Assembly: GCF_001457475.1 (NCBI RefSeq)
Contig: NZ_LN831029.1
Span: 3,534,001 to 3,598,000 of the forward strand
DNA: 64,000 nt
Source: Achromobacter xylosoxidans
Lineage (GTDB): Bacteria; Pseudomonadota; Gammaproteobacteria; Burkholderiales; Burkholderiaceae_B
Direction of reading: 5' to 3'
In this document: in pieces, positions 34,487 through 42,937 of the stretch
Position numbering within the stretch: position 1 is the stretch's first letter
Layout: each line of letters begins with the position of its first letter
Notes under the pieces: model-generated
The model's input: only the letters and a program-made list of their open reading frames with translations
Told to the model about the DNA's origin: nothing
Database searches by the model: none
Program-made: the position numbers and the translations under genes

Positions 34487-35389
34487 ATGTTGCAAGCCCC
34501 ACAGCGCACAGGTTTAAGCGGCCCGACGCTCATTCGCTTGCTGACTCGCCTGACGGATGTCGACGTCCCGCAATCGCGGCAACCGTTGTCGGATCATCTG
34601 AGCCAATGGCTCGGCTGGACGGACGCGATTGCCCTGTCCGCCGCCCTGAACAACCGCCCGCCGGCGATCGCGCCCGGCGCGCGCGCGTTCGGCAGCGCCG
34701 AGGAGCGCGAGTGCGAGCGCGTGCGCACTACGCTGGCCGATGCCATCGCCAGCGACACCGCGGCCACGGCCGCCAAGCGGCTGCTGCCGGGGCAGGTGCC
34801 CGCCAAGGTGGCGGCGCTGCAGGCCGACGACGCCGATTACTCGAATTTTCGTCAGCGCTATCTGTCGTTGCAGCACACGATGGAGACCAGCATCGGCAAC
34901 CTGCGCAGCCGCCTGCGCGGCATGGTCGCGGCCAAGACGCCCGAGATGACGCGGCTGGCGGTGGTGGACGCCATCATGGACCGCGCCCTGCTGCCGCGCG
35001 AGCGGACGCTGCTGGGCGCGATTCCGAAGCTGTTGCAAGGACATTTCGACCGGCTGCGGCTGGCCGAACAGGCCGCGCTGGAGGCGGCGGCGCTAGCGCA
35101 AGCCGAAGCGCAGGCGCACGCCGAGGCCCAGGCCGGAAGCGGGGACGAGCCGCGGGCCGATGCCCAGGCGCAAGCCGCGCCGGGGGACAGCGCGCCTGAT
35201 GACGCCCCCACCGGCGCCGCCGCGCCCGCGCAGGCCGCGGTGGCGGCGCCGCAACCCGCTTTACCCGCGCCCACACCGGGCGCGTGGCTGGAGACGTTCC
35301 GCAAGGACATGCGTAGCGTGCTGCTGGCCGAACTGGATATTCGTTTACAACCGGTGGAGGGGCTGCTTGCCGCCCTTCGCGCCAGCTAA
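34487..35389 (+). CDS. DUF3348 protein, first gene of the Zorya-III-like operon
   Basis: A 300-residue soluble protein starting MLQAPQRTGLSGPTLIRLLT at ATG 34487; a longer frame from 34400 is less typical. The N-terminal 200 residues are helical and conserved in style (DYSNFRQRYLSLQHTMETSI). Residues 205-275 are a low-complexity Ala/Gln/Glu stretch. A C-terminal helix (AWLETFRKDMRSVLLAELDI) closes it. It is followed after ten bases by the DUF802 gene. In gene sets I recall as Zorya type III, DUF3348 and DUF2894 proteins (called ZorF and ZorG; I am not certain which is which) accompany ZorA and ZorB. The molecular role is unknown. Confidence 0.78.
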   Translation: MLQAPQRTGLSGPTLIRLLTRLTDVDVPQSRQPLSDHLSQWLGWTDAIALSAALNNRPPAIAPGARAFGSAEERECERVRTTLADAIASDTAATAAKRLLPGQVPAKVAALQADDADYSNFRQRYLSLQHTMETSIGNLRSRLRGMVAAKTPEMTRLAVVDAIMDRALLPRERTLLGAIPKLLQGHFDRLRLAEQAALEAAALAQAEAQAHAEAQAGSGDEPRADAQAQAAPGDSAPDDAPTGAAAPAQAAVAAPQPALPAPTPGAWLETFRKDMRSVLLAELDIRLQPVEGLLAALRAS

Positions 35390-35399
35390 CCGGGACACT

Positions 35400-38300
35400 A
35401 TGTCCAAGTATCTGATCAATATCGTTGTTTTCCTCAGCGGCCTGGCCGTGGCCGGCTGGATCGGCGCGGGCTATGCGGGCACCAACCCGCTGGCGCTGGC
35501 CGTCACCCTGCTGATCTGCGCCTGCTACCTGGCCGGGGCGCTTGAATTGCTGCGCTACCAACAGGCCACCTCGTCCTTGAGACGCGCGGTCGGCAACCTG
35601 TCGGAAGCCCCCGCCAGCCTGGGCGGCTGGCTCGAGCAACTGCCGGCCGGGCTGCGCAACGCGGTGCGGCTGCGCGTCGAGGGCGAGCGCGTGGGCCTGC
35701 CTGGCCCGGCGCTGGCGCCCTACCTGGTCGGCCTGCTGGTGCTGCTGGGCATGCTGGGCACCTTCCTGGGCATGGTAGTGACGCTGCGCGGCACCGGCAC
35801 CGCCCTGGAAAGCGCCACCGACCTGGCCGCCATCCGCGCCTCGCTGGCCGCGCCGGTCAAGGGCCTGGGCTTCGCCTTCGGCACCTCGATCGCCGGCGTC
35901 GCCACGTCCGCCATGCTGGGCCTGCTGGCCGCGCTGTGCCGGCGCGACCGCATCCAGGCGGCGCAACTGCTCGACGCCAAAGCCGCGACCACGCTGCGTC
36001 TGTACACCCAGGGCCACCAGCGCGAAGAGAGCTTCAAGCTGCTGCAACGCCAGGCCGAAGTGCTGCAACGGCAGGCCGAGGCCATGCCGGCGCTGGTCGA
36101 CCGCCTGGACGCCATGATGCGCAACCTGGAACAGCAGAACCACACGCTGAACGAGCGCCAGCTCGCCAGCCAGGACGCATTCCAGGGCAAGGCCGAGGCG
36201 GCCTACGCCCGCCTGGCCGCCGTGATGGAACAATCGATGAAGGAAAGCGTGGCCGAAAGCGCCCGCTCGGCCGGCGCGGCGCTGCAGCCCGCGGTCGAGG
36301 CCACCATGGCCGGCCTGTCGCGCGAAACCGCCTCGCTGCACGAAAGCGTGACCCAGGCGGTGCAACGCCAGCTGGACGGCATGACCGCCGGCCTGCAGGC
36401 CGCCACCAGCAACGTGGCCGGCATCTGGAACCAGGCGCTGGCCGGGCAGCAGCGCGCCAGCGAAACCCTGGCGCAGGACCTGCGCGATTCGCTGGACCGC
36501 TTCGCCCAGACCTTCGAACAGCGCTCGGCCGCCCTGCTGGACAGCGTGTCCGAACGCCTGGAGGCGTCCTCGGGCAGCATGTCCGAGGCCTGGAACGTGG
36601 CGCTGAGCCGCCAGGAGCGCGCCAGCGAGAAACTGGCCGGCGACAACCTGCAGGCGCTGACGGCCGCCGCCGCCAGCTTCGAGCAGCATTCGGCGTCGCT
36701 GCTGCGCACCCTGAACCAGTCGCACACCGCCCTGCAATCCGAACTGGCCTCGCGCGACCAGCAACGCCTGGCCGCGTGGACCGAAACCCTGGGCGCCCTG
36801 TCGGCCACCCTGCGCCAGGAATGGCAGCAGGCCGGCGCGCAGGCCGCCGAGCGCCAGCTCGAAATCAACCAGGCCCTGGCGCGCAGCGCGCAGGAACTGA
36901 CCGAACACGCGCGGACCCAGGCCGGCCTGCTGGAGAACGTCTCGGCGCGCCTGGAAAGCGCCGCCGGCAACGTCTCGGCGCAATGGCACGAGGCGCTGGA
37001 GCGCCAGTCGCAGGTCAGCGACAAGCTGGCCGGCGACAACCGCGAGGCCCTGGCCGCCGCCGCCGCCACCTTCGAGCAGCACGCCTCGACGCTGCTGCGC
37101 ACGCTGGACCAGTCGCACGCCGACCTGCAGGCCGCCCTGGCCTCGCGCGACGAGCAGCGCCTGGCCGCCTGGGCCGGCACGCTCGGCGCCCTGACCGACA
37201 AGCTCGGCCGCGAGTGGGAACAGGCCGGCGCGCAAGCCGCCGCCCGCCAGCAGGAAGTCAGCCAGACGCTGGCGCGGACCGCGCAGGACCTGGCGAGCCG
37301 CTCTGAAGCGCAGGCCGCGCTGCTGGACACCGTGGCCGCCCGCATCGAATCCGCCGCCACCGGCGTGACCCAGGCCTGGACCGAGGCGCAGGTGCGCCAG
37401 GAGCTGACCAGCGAGAAGCTGGCCGGCGACACGCAACAGGCCCTGGCCACCGCCGCCGCCGCCTTCGAACAGCATTCCGCGTCGCTGCTGCGCACGCTGG
37501 ACCAGTCGCATGCCGACCTGCAGGCCGCCCTGGCCTCGCGCGACGAAGCGCGCCTGGCCGCCTGGCACGCCTCGCTGGGCGACATGGCCGCCGAACTGGG
37601 CCGCCAATGGCGCCAGGCCGGCGAGCAGACCGCCGCCCGCCACCAGGAACTGGAACAGTTGCTGGCCCGCACCGCGCAGGACCTGACCGCCCAGACCCAG
37701 GCGCAGGCCGCGTTGCTGGAGAACCTGTCGACCCGCCTGGAAACGGCGGCCGGCGGCGTGACCCAGGCCTGGACCGAGGCGCAGGTGCGCCAGGAACTGG
37801 CCAACGAGAAACTGGCCAGCGACAACCAGCAGGCCCTGACCACGGCGGCGTCCGCCTTCGAGCAGCATTCGGCATCGCTGCTGCAGACCCTGGGCCAGTC
37901 GCAGGCCGGCCTGCAGGCCGAACTGGCCGCGCGCGACCAGGAACGCCTGGCCGCCTGGACCGGCGAGCTGGGCCGCATGGCCGAGGCGCTGCGCCAGGAA
38001 TGGGAACAGGCCGGCGCCCGCAGCGCCGCCCTGCAGCAGGAGATCTGCGCCACCCTGGCCCGGACCGCGCAGGACATCGCCACCCAGACCGAGGCCCACG
38101 CCAGCGGCACCATCGCCGAGATCGGCCAGCTGATGCAGGCCGCCTCCGAAGCGCCGCGCGCGGCCGCCGAAGTCATTGGCGAATTGCGCCAGAAACTTTC
38201 TGACAGCCTGGCCTACGACAACGCCATGCTGGAAGAACGCAACCGCCTGCTGGACACGCTGGCGACGCTGCTGGACGCGGTCAACCACGCCTCCAGCGAA

Positions 38301-38699
38301 CAGCGCAGCGCGGTCGATGCGCTGGTGTCGTCGTCGTCGGACCTGCTGGACCGGGTCGGCGCGCAGTTCACCGAGCAGGTCGAATCCGAGACCGCCCGCC
38401 TGGACGACGTGGCCGCGCAAGTGACCAGCGGCGCGGCCGAAGTGGCCAGCCTGGGCGAAGCCTTCGGCGCCGCGGTGCGCCTGTTCGGCGAGTCCAACGA
38501 CAAGCTGGTGGCGCACCTGGAACGCATCGAGGCGGCGCTGGACAAGTCCATCGCCCGTGGCGACGAACAGCTGGCCTACTACGTGGCGCAGGCGCGTGAA
38601 GTGGTCGACCTGAGCACCATGTCGCAGAAGCAGATCGTCGAGAACCTGCGCGAGCTGGCCAGCCAGCGCGCCGCCACCGCCGGAGCGCAGGCGGCATGA
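35400..38699 (+). CDS. DUF802 protein: MotA/ZorA-like channel with a 900-residue coiled-coil tail
   Basis: A 1,099-residue inner-membrane protein. Membrane helices lie at about 4-24, 29-51, 107-129 (GLLVLLGMLGTFLGMVVTLR) and 153-179 (APVKGLGFAFGTSIAGVATS). The second pair matches the ion-channel helices of MotA/TolQ/ZorA. From residue 185 on it is one long helical, Gln/Ala-rich tail without hydrophobic segments, holding four tandem 131-residue repeats at 408-931. ZorA of the Zorya anti-phage system has exactly this plan: a MotA-like head and a long cytoplasmic tail. It is coupled by a four-base overlap (ATGA) to the OmpA gene. Known from the family: five ZorA with two ZorB make a peptidoglycan-anchored rotary motor. 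That this protein does so is inferred. Confidence 0.82.
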   Translation: MSKYLINIVVFLSGLAVAGWIGAGYAGTNPLALAVTLLICACYLAGALELLRYQQATSSLRRAVGNLSEAPASLGGWLEQLPAGLRNAVRLRVEGERVGLPGPALAPYLVGLLVLLGMLGTFLGMVVTLRGTGTALESATDLAAIRASLAAPVKGLGFAFGTSIAGVATSAMLGLLAALCRRDRIQAAQLLDAKAATTLRLYTQGHQREESFKLLQRQAEVLQRQAEAMPALVDRLDAMMRNLEQQNHTLNERQLASQDAFQGKAEAAYARLAAVMEQSMKESVAESARSAGAALQPAVEATMAGLSRETASLHESVTQAVQRQLDGMTAGLQAATSNVAGIWNQALAGQQRASETLAQDLRDSLDRFAQTFEQRSAALLDSVSERLEASSGSMSEAWNVALSRQERASEKLAGDNLQALTAAAASFEQHSASLLRTLNQSHTALQSELASRDQQRLAAWTETLGALSATLRQEWQQAGAQAAERQLEINQALARSAQELTEHARTQAGLLENVSARLESAAGNVSAQWHEALERQSQVSDKLAGDNREALAAAAATFEQHASTLLRTLDQSHADLQAALASRDEQRLAAWAGTLGALTDKLGREWEQAGAQAAARQQEVSQTLARTAQDLASRSEAQAALLDTVAARIESAATGVTQAWTEAQVRQELTSEKLAGDTQQALATAAAAFEQHSASLLRTLDQSHADLQAALASRDEARLAAWHASLGDMAAELGRQWRQAGEQTAARHQELEQLLARTAQDLTAQTQAQAALLENLSTRLETAAGGVTQAWTEAQVRQELANEKLASDNQQALTTAASAFEQHSASLLQTLGQSQAGLQAELAARDQERLAAWTGELGRMAEALRQEWEQAGARSAALQQEICATLARTAQDIATQTEAHASGTIAEIGQLMQAASEAPRAAAEVIGELRQKLSDSLAYDNAMLEERNRLLDTLATLLDAVNHASSEQRSAVDALVSSSSDLLDRVGAQFTEQVESETARLDDVAAQVTSGAAEVASLGEAFGAAVRLFGESNDKLVAHLERIEAALDKSIARGDEQLAYYVAQAREVVDLSTMSQKQIVENLRELASQRAATAGAQAA
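36621..38192 (+). repeat. Four tandem 393-bp (131-codon) repeats in the DUF802 gene
   Basis: The motif encoding (A/V/T)S-E/D-KLAGD recurs at 36621, 37014, 37407 and 37800, exactly 393 bases apart each time. Each unit carries the same order: FEQHSASLLRTL, QSH-A-LQ-LASRD, RLAAW, EWxQAGAQAA, ARxAQDL, LLENxxxRxExAA, QAWTEAQVRQEL. A degenerate shorter unit (165 bases) precedes at 36456. The DNA identity between units 2, 3 and 4 is visibly high in the FEQH-SLLRTLDQSHADLQ section. Confidence 0.88.
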
Positions 38700-39352
38700 G
38701 CGCGGGCGAGGACATCGACGGCGGCGTGGAACCCGCGGTGCCGGCCTGGGCCGTCTTCGGCGACCTGATGTCGGTGCTGCTGGGCGCCTTCGTGCTGATC
38801 CTGGTGAGCGTGGTGGCCGTGCAGCTCGAGCTGTCGACCCAGCTGGAACAGGAGGTCAAGCAGCGCCAGGAAGAGACCCAGCGCCGCCAGACGCTGGAGC
38901 AGGCCCTGGCCGCGCCGCTGGCGGCCGGCCGCGTGACGCTCATCAACGGCCGCATCGGCATCAGCGGCAGCGTGCTGTTCGCGCTCAATTCCGACCAGTT
39001 GCAGCCGGAAGGCCGCGAGGTGCTGAAAAGCCTGATCGAACCGCTGTCGGCCTACCTGAAGGCCAATGACGAGATCCTGATGGTCAGCGGTTTCACCGAC
39101 GACCAGCAGGTGCGCGAAGGCAACCGGCGCTTTGCCGACAACTGGGACCTGTCGGCGCAGCGCGCGCTGACGGTGACCCGCGCCCTGATCGACGAAGGCG
39201 TGCCGTCGTCCCTGGTGTTCGCCGCCGCCTTCGGCGCCGAGCAGCCGGTGGCCTCGAACGCCGACGAGGAAGGCCGCGCGAAGAATCGCCGGGTCGAGAT
39301 CATGCCCCTTCCCAAGCCGTCCAACGGCACGGAGGCCGCGCGTGGCCAGTGA
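38696..39352 (+). CDS. OmpA-family, MotB/ZorB-like protein
   Basis: A 218-residue protein with a single N-terminal membrane helix at about residues 18-42, VFGDLMSVLLGAFVLILVSV. Asp23 sits at the position of the ion-carrying aspartate of MotB and ZorB. A short coiled coil (about 45-75) leads to an OmpA-like peptidoglycan-binding domain (about 95-205): FALNSDQLQPEGREVL, VSGFTDDQQ, NWDLSAQRALTVTRALIDEG, NRRVEI. It overlaps the DUF802 gene by four bases and the DUF2894 gene by eleven, so all are translated together. With the DUF802 protein it should form an anchored stator-like complex. Confidence 0.85.
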   Translation: MSAGEDIDGGVEPAVPAWAVFGDLMSVLLGAFVLILVSVVAVQLELSTQLEQEVKQRQEETQRRQTLEQALAAPLAAGRVTLINGRIGISGSVLFALNSDQLQPEGREVLKSLIEPLSAYLKANDEILMVSGFTDDQQVREGNRRFADNWDLSAQRALTVTRALIDEGVPSSLVFAAAFGAEQPVASNADEEGRAKNRRVEIMPLPKPSNGTEAARGQ

Positions 39353-40088
39353 TGGCGGCCTGGGCCTGGCGCTGACGGCCGGCGCGGATGCCGTGCCCGC
39401 CGACGCCACGTCCGCCGAGGCCACGTCCGCCATCTTGCAGGCCTGGCGCGAGCGCGGCGACGACCGGCTCGATCCGGTCGGCTTCCAATTCATCGAGGCG
39501 CTGGCCCGGCGCGCGGCCGCCCACGCCGGCGCCGCCCGCGCCCGGCTGGACGAGCGACTGGCGCAGTTGCTGCAGGCGTATGCGGCGCGCATCGCCGCGG
39601 CCAGCGCGGCCAACGCCGCCGCCGAAGGGCTGGACGATGCCGCTACGCCCGACGCCAGCCCCGCGCCGGCCATGGCGGTTCCCAAGCCCGCGCGCGGACC
39701 GCTGGCCGAGCTGGCGGCGTATCTCGCCTACCCTGGCGCCCCCGGCGAAGATCCCGACGCCATCGCCGCGCAGGCGCGCCGCGACGCTTATCCGGACATG
39801 CCGGTGCTGGACGGGCTGCGCGAGATCTGGTCCGGCCTGAGCGCCGACCGCCAGGTGCGCCAGTCGCAGGAGCAGGTGCACAAGAACGCCGGCCCGCTCA
39901 ATTCCAACCAACTGGTGCACCGCGCCCTGTCGCTGATGCGCGAGCTGTCGCCGGGCTATCTGCAGCAGTTCGTGACCTACACCGAGGCGCTGGCCTGGAT
40001 GGAACAGGTAACGGCGGCCGCCGCGCCGCCGGCCAAGGAGACGTCGCGCGCGCCCGCCAGGAAAGGCGCGCGCGCCAAGGGCCGCTAG
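39342..40088 (+). CDS. DUF2894 protein, last gene of the Zorya-III-like operon
   Basis: A 248-residue soluble protein from a GTG start (39342), supported by GGAGG at 39331 and by overlap with the OmpA gene. Conserved segments are DRLDPVGFQFIEALARRAAA (about 40-60), LAELAAYLAY (about 120), MPVLDGLREIWSGLSADRQV and LSPGYLQQFVTYTEALAWME (about 200-220). The tail is basic and Lys/Arg-rich. No enzymatic motif is visible. It always travels, to my knowledge, with DUF3348, DUF802 and OmpA genes. Confidence 0.8.
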   Translation: MASDGGLGLALTAGADAVPADATSAEATSAILQAWRERGDDRLDPVGFQFIEALARRAAAHAGAARARLDERLAQLLQAYAARIAAASAANAAAEGLDDAATPDASPAPAMAVPKPARGPLAELAAYLAYPGAPGEDPDAIAAQARRDAYPDMPVLDGLREIWSGLSADRQVRQSQEQVHKNAGPLNSNQLVHRALSLMRELSPGYLQQFVTYTEALAWMEQVTAAAAPPAKETSRAPARKGARAKGR

Positions 40089-40204
40089 GACACCTCCCGC
40101 CCGCAACCGCGACAGGCAACGCTGGCCATGCCGGCCCAATGCCCCGCCGGCGCGCGCCCTCAAGCGGCCTCCCGGCGCGGACCGCCCCCGCGCCGCCCTC
40201 GCCT

Positions 40205-41539
40205 TCAGCCCGCCTCGCGTGGCAGCCAGGCGCCATGGAAACCCGCCGGTATCCGCCGCGGCAGGCGCACCGTGGCCAGCGGCCCGGCCGTCAGGTCGCG
40301 GGCATCGAGCACCACCACGTCGCTGCGGTCGCCCTCCTGTCGATAGACGCACACCAGCACCCAGCCGTCGTCCTCCGACTGCGCGCCGGGGCGCGGCACG
40401 AACACGGGTTCGCTGTTCTGGTCGCCCGGCGGCACCTCGTACCGCTGCCGCGCGCCGGTCTCCAGGTCGTAGCGCACCACCCCGCGCATCTCGCGATTGT
40501 TGGGTTGATGCACGGCGTAGGCATAGCGGTAGGCGTGGCCAGTGCGGCCATCGTTGATGCGCGGCAGTTCGATGCCGGCGTCGTCCAGCTGGCGCTCGCT
40601 GACGCCGCCGCCGGCCAGGTCGATCACGTAGCGCCACAGCACCCCCAACGGGCTGTCCTCGAAGCCCGCGCCGTCACGCGACAGCCGCAGGTATTCCGGA
40701 TAGCGCACCACGTCCAGCACCAGCGTGGTGTCGTCGGCCTCGTAGGCATTGACCACGTGCTGGATGAAACACGGCGCCACCTCGAACCAGCGCGCCGCGC
40801 CGCCGTGGCGCGGGATCACGCCCAGCCGCGATTGCCGCTCGTCGTGCCAGCGCAGCGGCATGCGGTAGCCGCGTGACAGCATCGAGAAGTCGTAGGCCAC
40901 GTTCAGGTCCAGCAGGATGCTGTGGCGGGCGGTGATGGCCATGTCGTGCATCATCGACGGCCCGGGCACCTCGATCAGCTGGTCCAGCAGCGGCCGGCCG
41001 TGGGCATCCGCCACGCCATAGCGCAGCCAGGGCCGCTCCCAGTGGGCGCGAAAGCTCATCAACTCGCCGGTCGCGGGATCGATCTTGGGGTGCGCGGTCA
41101 TGCCGCCCGCCAGGCCGGGATGGCGGCCGCTGGCGCCCAGGAAGTCCAGCCCCGCCGTCATCGCCAGCGGCGCGCCGCCTTCGGCCAGCGCCAGGGTTTC
41201 GCCGGCATGGCGCAGCACGTTGACGTTGGGATTGGTGTCGGGCAGGTCGGCGGTCAGCGCGGGCGCGTATTCGCGCGCCCACAGGCGGGTGCGAGCCCAG
41301 CGGTTGCGGTAGCCCGTGGCGCGGCCGTCGCGCAAGGTGATGGCGTGCAGCATCGCCGGCTGCGGCCACCAGGACAGCACGTCGTTGCCCTCGAAACGGC
41401 CGCGCAGGGGGTTGGGACCGTTGCGCACCAGCGCGCCGTCCAGCTCGGGCGGCAACGTGCCCGTCACCGGCAGGTCGGTCAGGTCGGTTTCATCGGCAAG
41501 CGGCGCGGTGGCGCCGGTGTTCAGCTCGAATCGGGTCAT
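40205..41539 (-). CDS. Carotenoid cleavage oxygenase-family protein
   Basis: A 444-residue seven-bladed propeller dioxygenase. The four iron-binding histidines fit AHPKID (about residue 150), MMHDMAITARH (about 200), FIQHVVNAYE (about 260) and FHGAWLP near the C-terminus, all typical of this family, as is the N-terminal LVRNGPNP. Bacterial members cleave carotenoids, apocarotenals or stilbene-type double bonds with O2. No carotenoid synthesis gene is nearby, so a lignostilbene- or resveratrol-type substrate is possible. ATG 41539 is chosen because GAAGG lies about ten bases upstream. Direct repeats precede the gene. Confidence 0.88.
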   Translation of the reverse strand: MTRFELNTGATAPLADETDLTDLPVTGTLPPELDGALVRNGPNPLRGRFEGNDVLSWWPQPAMLHAITLRDGRATGYRNRWARTRLWAREYAPALTADLPDTNPNVNVLRHAGETLALAEGGAPLAMTAGLDFLGASGRHPGLAGGMTAHPKIDPATGELMSFRAHWERPWLRYGVADAHGRPLLDQLIEVPGPSMMHDMAITARHSILLDLNVAYDFSMLSRGYRMPLRWHDERQSRLGVIPRHGGAARWFEVAPCFIQHVVNAYEADDTTLVLDVVRYPEYLRLSRDGAGFEDSPLGVLWRYVIDLAGGGVSERQLDDAGIELPRINDGRTGHAYRYAYAVHQPNNREMRGVVRYDLETGARQRYEVPPGDQNSEPVFVPRPGAQSEDDGWVLVCVYRQEGDRSDVVVLDARDLTAGPLATVRLPRRIPAGFHGAWLPREAG

Positions 41540-41575
41540 GCCTTGCATCCTTCGGGTTGGAGAAGGATGCAATTT

Positions 41576-41612
41576 TTACCCGGATTAAATTATTCGTCAA
41601 TATTACCCGGAT
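41576..41612. promoter_or_regulatory. Direct-repeat operator upstream of the carotenoid oxygenase gene
   Basis: TTACCCGGAT occurs at 41576-41585 and again at 41603-41612, 27 bases apart, each followed by AT-rich TAAAT or TTAAT. They lie 37-73 bases upstream of the start codon, overlapping the likely promoter. Direct repeats with about 2.5 helical turns between them suggest cooperative binding of a regulator, perhaps of the Rrf2, TetR or LuxR kind. No regulator gene is next door. Confidence 0.5.
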
Positions 41613-42689
41613 TTAATTTGATGATGATATCCATGTCCATGCCGTCCCGAGCACGAATGACAACGGCAGCACGCCCCATATCAGAACCCCCAGGATGCTG
41701 GCGTGCAGCCAGCGCTTTTTCATGTGGGGAAGTTTGCCTTGCATGGCCAGCGCCTCTTCCGGCGTGGGCGGCACGATGCGGTACGGGTTCTCGCCTTCCC
41801 ACCGCAGGGCGGCGGCCAACTCGGGGGGCAGCGGCGGCCGTCTGCCGTAGCGGCGCGTCCAATATTCCATCCAGTTTGGCAAGTAGTACGTCCCCGCCAT
41901 GATCCAGAACGTGAAGCCGTCGAACAGGCCGGCGGGGTGATGCTGCCGGTCGATCTCGTCCGTGAATAGTTCCCGGTCCATCCACGCAAAGGCATTGATG
42001 CGATGATCCGGCACCAGGACCACGGGAGGAACGGCCGCGGGATCCTCGTCCATGTAGCGCCGGATGAACTGCCAGGCGCCGGCGCTGGCTTCGCGCGACG
42101 AAAAAGTCCGGATCGGTGCGACGAAGCGCGCGATGCGGCGCGAGTCCGGCTCAAGTTCGGCGACCCGCAAGGGAAAGACCGGCGCGGACGCGCCCGTGGG
42201 CGCCACCAGCCTGAATCTGCAGATGTATGGCACGGCCCGGTCGTAGTCCACCGATATCCAGCCGCCCTTTCTGCTCCAGGCGTAGATGCGCCGCAGCCGT
42301 CGGCTGATGATGGCGGTGTACTGCATGGGCGCGGACGCAGCGCGGTAGGCGCGCCACAGCCCGAACAGCCCCAGCAACGAACCGCCTCCGGCGAACGCCA
42401 GGAACTCGCCGTAGCCGCGCGTGGCCGTGTCGTAGAACAGGATGAACTGGGTTGCGATCAGCAGCAGCATCAGGCTGAACATGATCGTCATGACGATGCC
42501 CAGGCCACGCACATTCTCGGTAGGACCGACCAGACGCAGGCAGGCGGGATTGATTTCGACCACGTTGTACAGCACTGAGGAGTCCTCCGGGCTGCGCGCG
42601 CGCTGCGAGCCCGCGGGCAACAACCATCCCCATGCCCCGCTCTTCTCCGGGACCATGGTGATGCCCGCCCTGCCTCTGGTTTTCCTCAT
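41613..42689 (-). CDS. DUF6708 membrane protein, second copy, downstream of a T6SS effector
   Basis: A 358-residue protein with two N-terminal membrane helices (about 65-85 and 95-115) and one near the C-terminus (about 330-350). The conserved block RRLRRIYAWSRKGGWISVDY, then VLVPDHRINAFAWMDRELF and YYLPNWMEYWTRRYGRRPPL, occurs almost identically in the gene at 42938, so the two are paralogues. DUF6708 proteins travel with T6SS effectors. Here they follow a VasX-like pore-type effector and may give membrane immunity or aid export; neither is shown. The ATG overlaps the stop of a 71-codon frame upstream. The stop is close to the oxygenase operator. Confidence 0.75.
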   Translation of the reverse strand: MRKTRGRAGITMVPEKSGAWGWLLPAGSQRARSPEDSSVLYNVVEINPACLRLVGPTENVRGLGIVMTIMFSLMLLLIATQFILFYDTATRGYGEFLAFAGGGSLLGLFGLWRAYRAASAPMQYTAIISRRLRRIYAWSRKGGWISVDYDRAVPYICRFRLVAPTGASAPVFPLRVAELEPDSRRIARFVAPIRTFSSREASAGAWQFIRRYMDEDPAAVPPVVLVPDHRINAFAWMDRELFTDEIDRQHHPAGLFDGFTFWIMAGTYYLPNWMEYWTRRYGRRPPLPPELAAALRWEGENPYRIVPPTPEEALAMQGKLPHMKKRWLHASILGVLIWGVLPLSFVLGTAWTWISSSN

Positions 42690-42901
42690 CGATCGGACGC
42701 CCCACTCTCGAGCGGGCGCTGGCGCACCGCCGTCGCGCCGACGCCACCGCCCAACTGCTCCATCACGAAATCACGCGAGCGCCTGACGCGGCGCAGCCCC
42801 GCGATCCTGCCGGCCAGCTTGCGCACCTTGTCATGCCGCTCAGCCGTCATTGCCACCGATTCCGAACATCCCATCGATCGCGCTCCGCTCATCGAATGCA
42901 T
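42686..42901 (-). CDS. Small hypothetical frame between the two DUF6708 genes
   Basis: A 71-codon frame (MHSMSGARSMGCSESVAMTA...) whose TGA overlaps the ATG of the next gene in an ATGA. The middle part (ERHDKVRKLAGRIAGLRRVR) is basic and helical. There is no known family. It may be a small adaptor, a remnant of a third paralogue, or chance. The overlap with the following start is the only support. Confidence 0.35.
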   Translation of the reverse strand: MHSMSGARSMGCSESVAMTAERHDKVRKLAGRIAGLRRVRRSRDFVMEQLGGGVGATAVRQRPLESGASDR

Positions 42902-42937
42902 GCCGCCGGCGTGGAACCGACGTCCGTCAATACCCGC

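Noticed and set aside
36621..38192. Regular repeats considered as a CRISPR-like or mobile array
   Set aside because: Units are 393 bp with no unique spacers and stay in the reading frame; they are protein repeats.
34974..38516. 1,180-codon minus-strand open frame opposite the DUF802 gene
   Set aside because: Antisense shadow of the repeats; the protein is a low-complexity Gly/Gln/Ala string with no domain, while the plus-strand gene has channel motifs and operon overlaps.
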